From contig JBAZCJ010000019.1 in NCBI GenBank assembly GCA_041671005.1, positions 1 to 16,718 on the forward strand: a stretch of 16,718 nt of DNA, given 5' to 3'. The stretch comes from JACRPI01 sp041671005 (GTDB lineage Archaea; Nanobdellota; Nanobdellia; Woesearchaeales; DSVV01). The notes beneath the pieces were generated by a model, which was not told the origin of the DNA, ran no database searches, and saw only the letters and a list, made by a program, of their open reading frames with translations. The position numbers and the translations under genes were made by a program. Shown here piece after piece: positions 15,115-16,718 of the stretch. Numbering within the stretch: the first letter of the stretch is position 1; every line of letters starts with the position of its first letter.

Positions 15115-16500
15115 CTATTCTTCAATATTATAACCTAAATCATTATGTGCCCAACTCATTGGTCTTCTGCCAGATTCCATTAATTTTTTTATGAGATTAA
15201 TGAACTTTTCAGCAACCTTTTCTCCATATAACGAAGGTTGTTTTGTCATTTCTTTAAGAAGGGTATCATTAGAACAAATAGCACTAACAGTTTTTGCAAA
15301 AAAAGGACCTGTTATTGGTGGTACAAGAATATTATTTTTGATATTCATAATTGTTTCAGGTCTATCAGTATTGAATCTGACAGTAATGCACGGTTTATGC
15401 AATAGATTCATGTCTTCCTGAACTCCTCCTGAATCAGTTAATGCCGCATGGCAGTGCTGTGATTGATAAAATTCAAGTACATTTGCAAATTCCGGCCATA
15501 ATGGAGTATACATAAAATTTTTATGTTTTTTTAATTTATCAATAATGGGCATTAAATTATATTTTTCTACTGATTCTTTTGTTGTATTCATTTCAATAAA
15601 ACAGATATTATGGCCTTTTTCTACAAGTTCTTTTATCCCTTTTATTATTGCTTCTGTTCTTCCTTTTATTTGGTTTTCTTTTCTATGAATATCAACACGT
15701 ATCCATTGTTCTTTTTCTAATTGAGGATAGATTTCAAAAATACTTTTTGTTGGTGTTTCATGTTTTTTTGCTTCTAAAGCTTCTACAACAACACCACCAG
15801 TGGTCCACATTTTATTTTCTGGATGGCCTTCTCTTAGTAAATGTTGTTTGTTTAATTCTAATGGAGCAAATAAAAATTCACAGCTTTTTGATGCAACATA
15901 TGTATCCCACTGTTCAGGAAATGGTTCATTAGTTTGTAAATGCCATGGATCTGTAAATTGACGTTGAATAAATGTTTCAGTATCAATAGTTAATGCTTCT
16001 TTCATAACAGCTGGACTCATAGAACGAAGACCTGCTTCATTATGAATTGCCTTTTCTTGGCGGGAAAACATCCATGCCGTTGAAACAGTTGCAGTTAAAA
16101 TTGTATCTCCTAACACTACAGGCATTGCAGTAACTGTTGGCCATTTTTCTTTTAAATATTTTGCAAGCCAAGCTGTTTTTGTAAATAGTTCAGCAGATTT
16201 TTGTGCAAGATCTCCTCTTATATTGAAATCTACTCCTATTTTTCCTGCATAATTTAATTCTTTTTTTCCATATATTAAAGAACCATCATAATGTTGATTT
16301 GAATTTAAAATAATATGAGGAATTCCTGCTTTTTCTGCTTCAATAACTGACCCATAAAACTTGTAAAAACATGGTTTTGTTCCTATTACAAAAATAAGGA
16401 CCCATTGTTTTTTTTCAACAGCTTCTTTCATAGTTTTTTGAATTATTTCTTCGTGAAGTGTTATTGGAAGATATGTCGGATTTGTATTTATTTCTTTCAT
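15115..16500 (-). CDS. UDP-N-acetylglucosamine 2-epimerase-family protein, divergent
   Basis: A 461-residue GT-B-like epimerase (WecB/MnaA family, about 370 residues as a rule). Family motifs: VIGTKP (38-43), NSNQHYDG (66-73), LGDT (130-133), HNEAGLRS (153-160), PFPEQ (193-197), HRKEN (272-276), DSGGVQED (356-363) and TDRPE (378-382). D132, E155, E196 and H272 fit the catalytic residues D95, E117, E131 and H213 of E. coli WecB. Differences: a ~32-residue N-terminal extension, about 25-30 extra residues between HNEAGLRS and PFPEQ, and GTKPC in place of the near-invariant GTRPE. The normal reaction converts UDP-GlcNAc to UDP-ManNAc; the changes allow another UDP- or CMP-precursor sugar. AGGTG stands five bases before the ATG, which overlaps the preceding GT9 stop. 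Cytoplasmic. Confidence 0.88.
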   Translation of the reverse strand: MKEINTNPTYLPITLHEEIIQKTMKEAVEKKQWVLIFVIGTKPCFYKFYGSVIEAEKAGIPHIILNSNQHYDGSLIYGKKELNYAGKIGVDFNIRGDLAQKSAELFTKTAWLAKYLKEKWPTVTAMPVVLGDTILTATVSTAWMFSRQEKAIHNEAGLRSMSPAVMKEALTIDTETFIQRQFTDPWHLQTNEPFPEQWDTYVASKSCEFLFAPLELNKQHLLREGHPENKMWTTGGVVVEALEAKKHETPTKSIFEIYPQLEKEQWIRVDIHRKENQIKGRTEAIIKGIKELVEKGHNICFIEMNTTKESVEKYNLMPIIDKLKKHKNFMYTPLWPEFANVLEFYQSQHCHAALTDSGGVQEDMNLLHKPCITVRFNTDRPETIMNIKNNILVPPITGPFFAKTVSAICSNDTLLKEMTKQPSLYGEKVAEKFINLIKKLMESGRRPMSWAHNDLGYNIEE

Positions 16501-16718
16501 CGTTGCACCTGTATAATTAATTTTTTTGCTGAATTGAGGATATCTTGTTCTGTAATGAGATCAATACAGCTTGGTTTTGTATCACTTGTTTGTTTATAAC
16601 AGCATAAGCATTCGTTTTGTTTGAAAATTTTATCTCCTAATCCAAACATTTCAATTTCCCATGGAGATGTTGGACCAAAAAAGGCAATAGTTTTTTATTC
16701 TAATGCTAATGAAATATG
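16497..16718 (-). pseudogene. C-terminal end of a second GT9-like transferase, with an in-frame TAA
   Basis: The reading frame that ends at 16497 encodes KTIAFFGPTSPWEIEMFGLG, followed by a cysteine-rich tail with C-L-C-C and a further Cys, and ends IIQVQR. This is the C-terminal end of a GT9 heptosyltransferase-like protein, like the one at 13986-15077. Upstream in the same frame HISLALE continues the family motif without a gap, but a TAA at 16695-16697 lies between the two. Aligned with MHIAIATQTKTIAL of the neighbour, the stop replaces a single residue, so this is a nonsense codon and not a frameshift. A base-call error near the sequence edge would look the same. If the gene is whole, it overlaps the epimerase gene by ATGA. 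The 5' part lies outside the window. Confidence 0.72.

Noticed and set aside
1..16718. CRISPR array, tRNA, rRNA, insertion sequence or integrase
   Set aside because: I saw no regularly spaced long repeats, cloverleaf-like sequence, transposase motif or terminal inverted repeats on either strand.
16497..16718. Stop-codon readthrough or a recoded amino acid at the TAA in the GT9 remnant
   Set aside because: TAA is not the codon used for selenocysteine (TGA) or pyrrolysine (TAG), there is no neighbouring structure, and other genes here end in TAA. A simple mutation or a sequence error is more likely.

Overview
The window is a very AT-rich block of about 16.7 kb that is almost entirely coding. 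It carries a dense glycan-biosynthesis locus of 17 gene-sized features. These are four family-2 (GT-A) glycosyltransferases, one GT4, two GT9 heptosyltransferase-type proteins (the second truncated by the window edge), two polytopic GT-C-like membrane proteins, three class I methyltransferases, an RmlD-like reductase, a small cupin, a UDP-GlcNAc 2-epimerase-family enzyme, an FAD oxidoreductase, a cobalamin-type radical SAM protein and a small DUF4346-like protein.

Organism: most probably an archaeon, perhaps a DPANN lineage such as Woesearchaeota. This is an inference. The support is: two genes with a TATA-like box centred about 25-27 bases before the ATG (leaderless layout), ribosome binding sites that use the GGTGAT part of the anti-Shine-Dalgarno complement, an oligo-T terminator without a hairpin, and DPM1-like glycosyltransferases and a DUF4346-like protein of types I recall from archaea. 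There is no rRNA or ribosomal protein gene to prove it, and a bacterium with reduced GC cannot be excluded. Bases are T-rich on the + strand throughout, whichever strand is coding.

Layout. (1) 1-8476, minus strand: a nine-gene, tightly coupled operon read right to left. Its order is DPM1-like GT2, methyltransferase, large GT-C-like membrane protein, WaaE-like GT2, DUF4346-like protein, DPM1-like GT2, Zn-ribbon methyltransferase, FAD oxidoreductase, radical SAM protein (runs off the left edge). (2) 8683-9896, minus: RmlD-like reductase and cupin. (3) 9897-10059: divergent regulatory gap with seven TTAAT elements about one helical turn apart. (4) 10060-12497, plus: PMT/GT39-like membrane protein overlapping a DPM1/Alg5-like GT2. 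(5) 12506-15077, minus: GT9, GT4 and methyltransferase, convergent with block 4 and preceded by its own TATA box. (6) 15115-16718, minus: an interrupted GT9 and a divergent UDP-GlcNAc 2-epimerase homologue.

Inferred joint role: nucleotide-sugar supply (epimerase, RmlD, cupin), transfer of sugars on the cytoplasmic face to nucleotide-sugar acceptors or to polyprenyl phosphate (GT2, GT4, GT9), transfer on the outer face by GT-C enzymes using polyprenyl-phosphate sugars made by the DPM1-like proteins, and late decoration (methyltransferases, radical SAM, FAD enzyme). The product is probably a surface polysaccharide or a lipid-linked glycan used for glycosylation. Its structure cannot be read from sequence.
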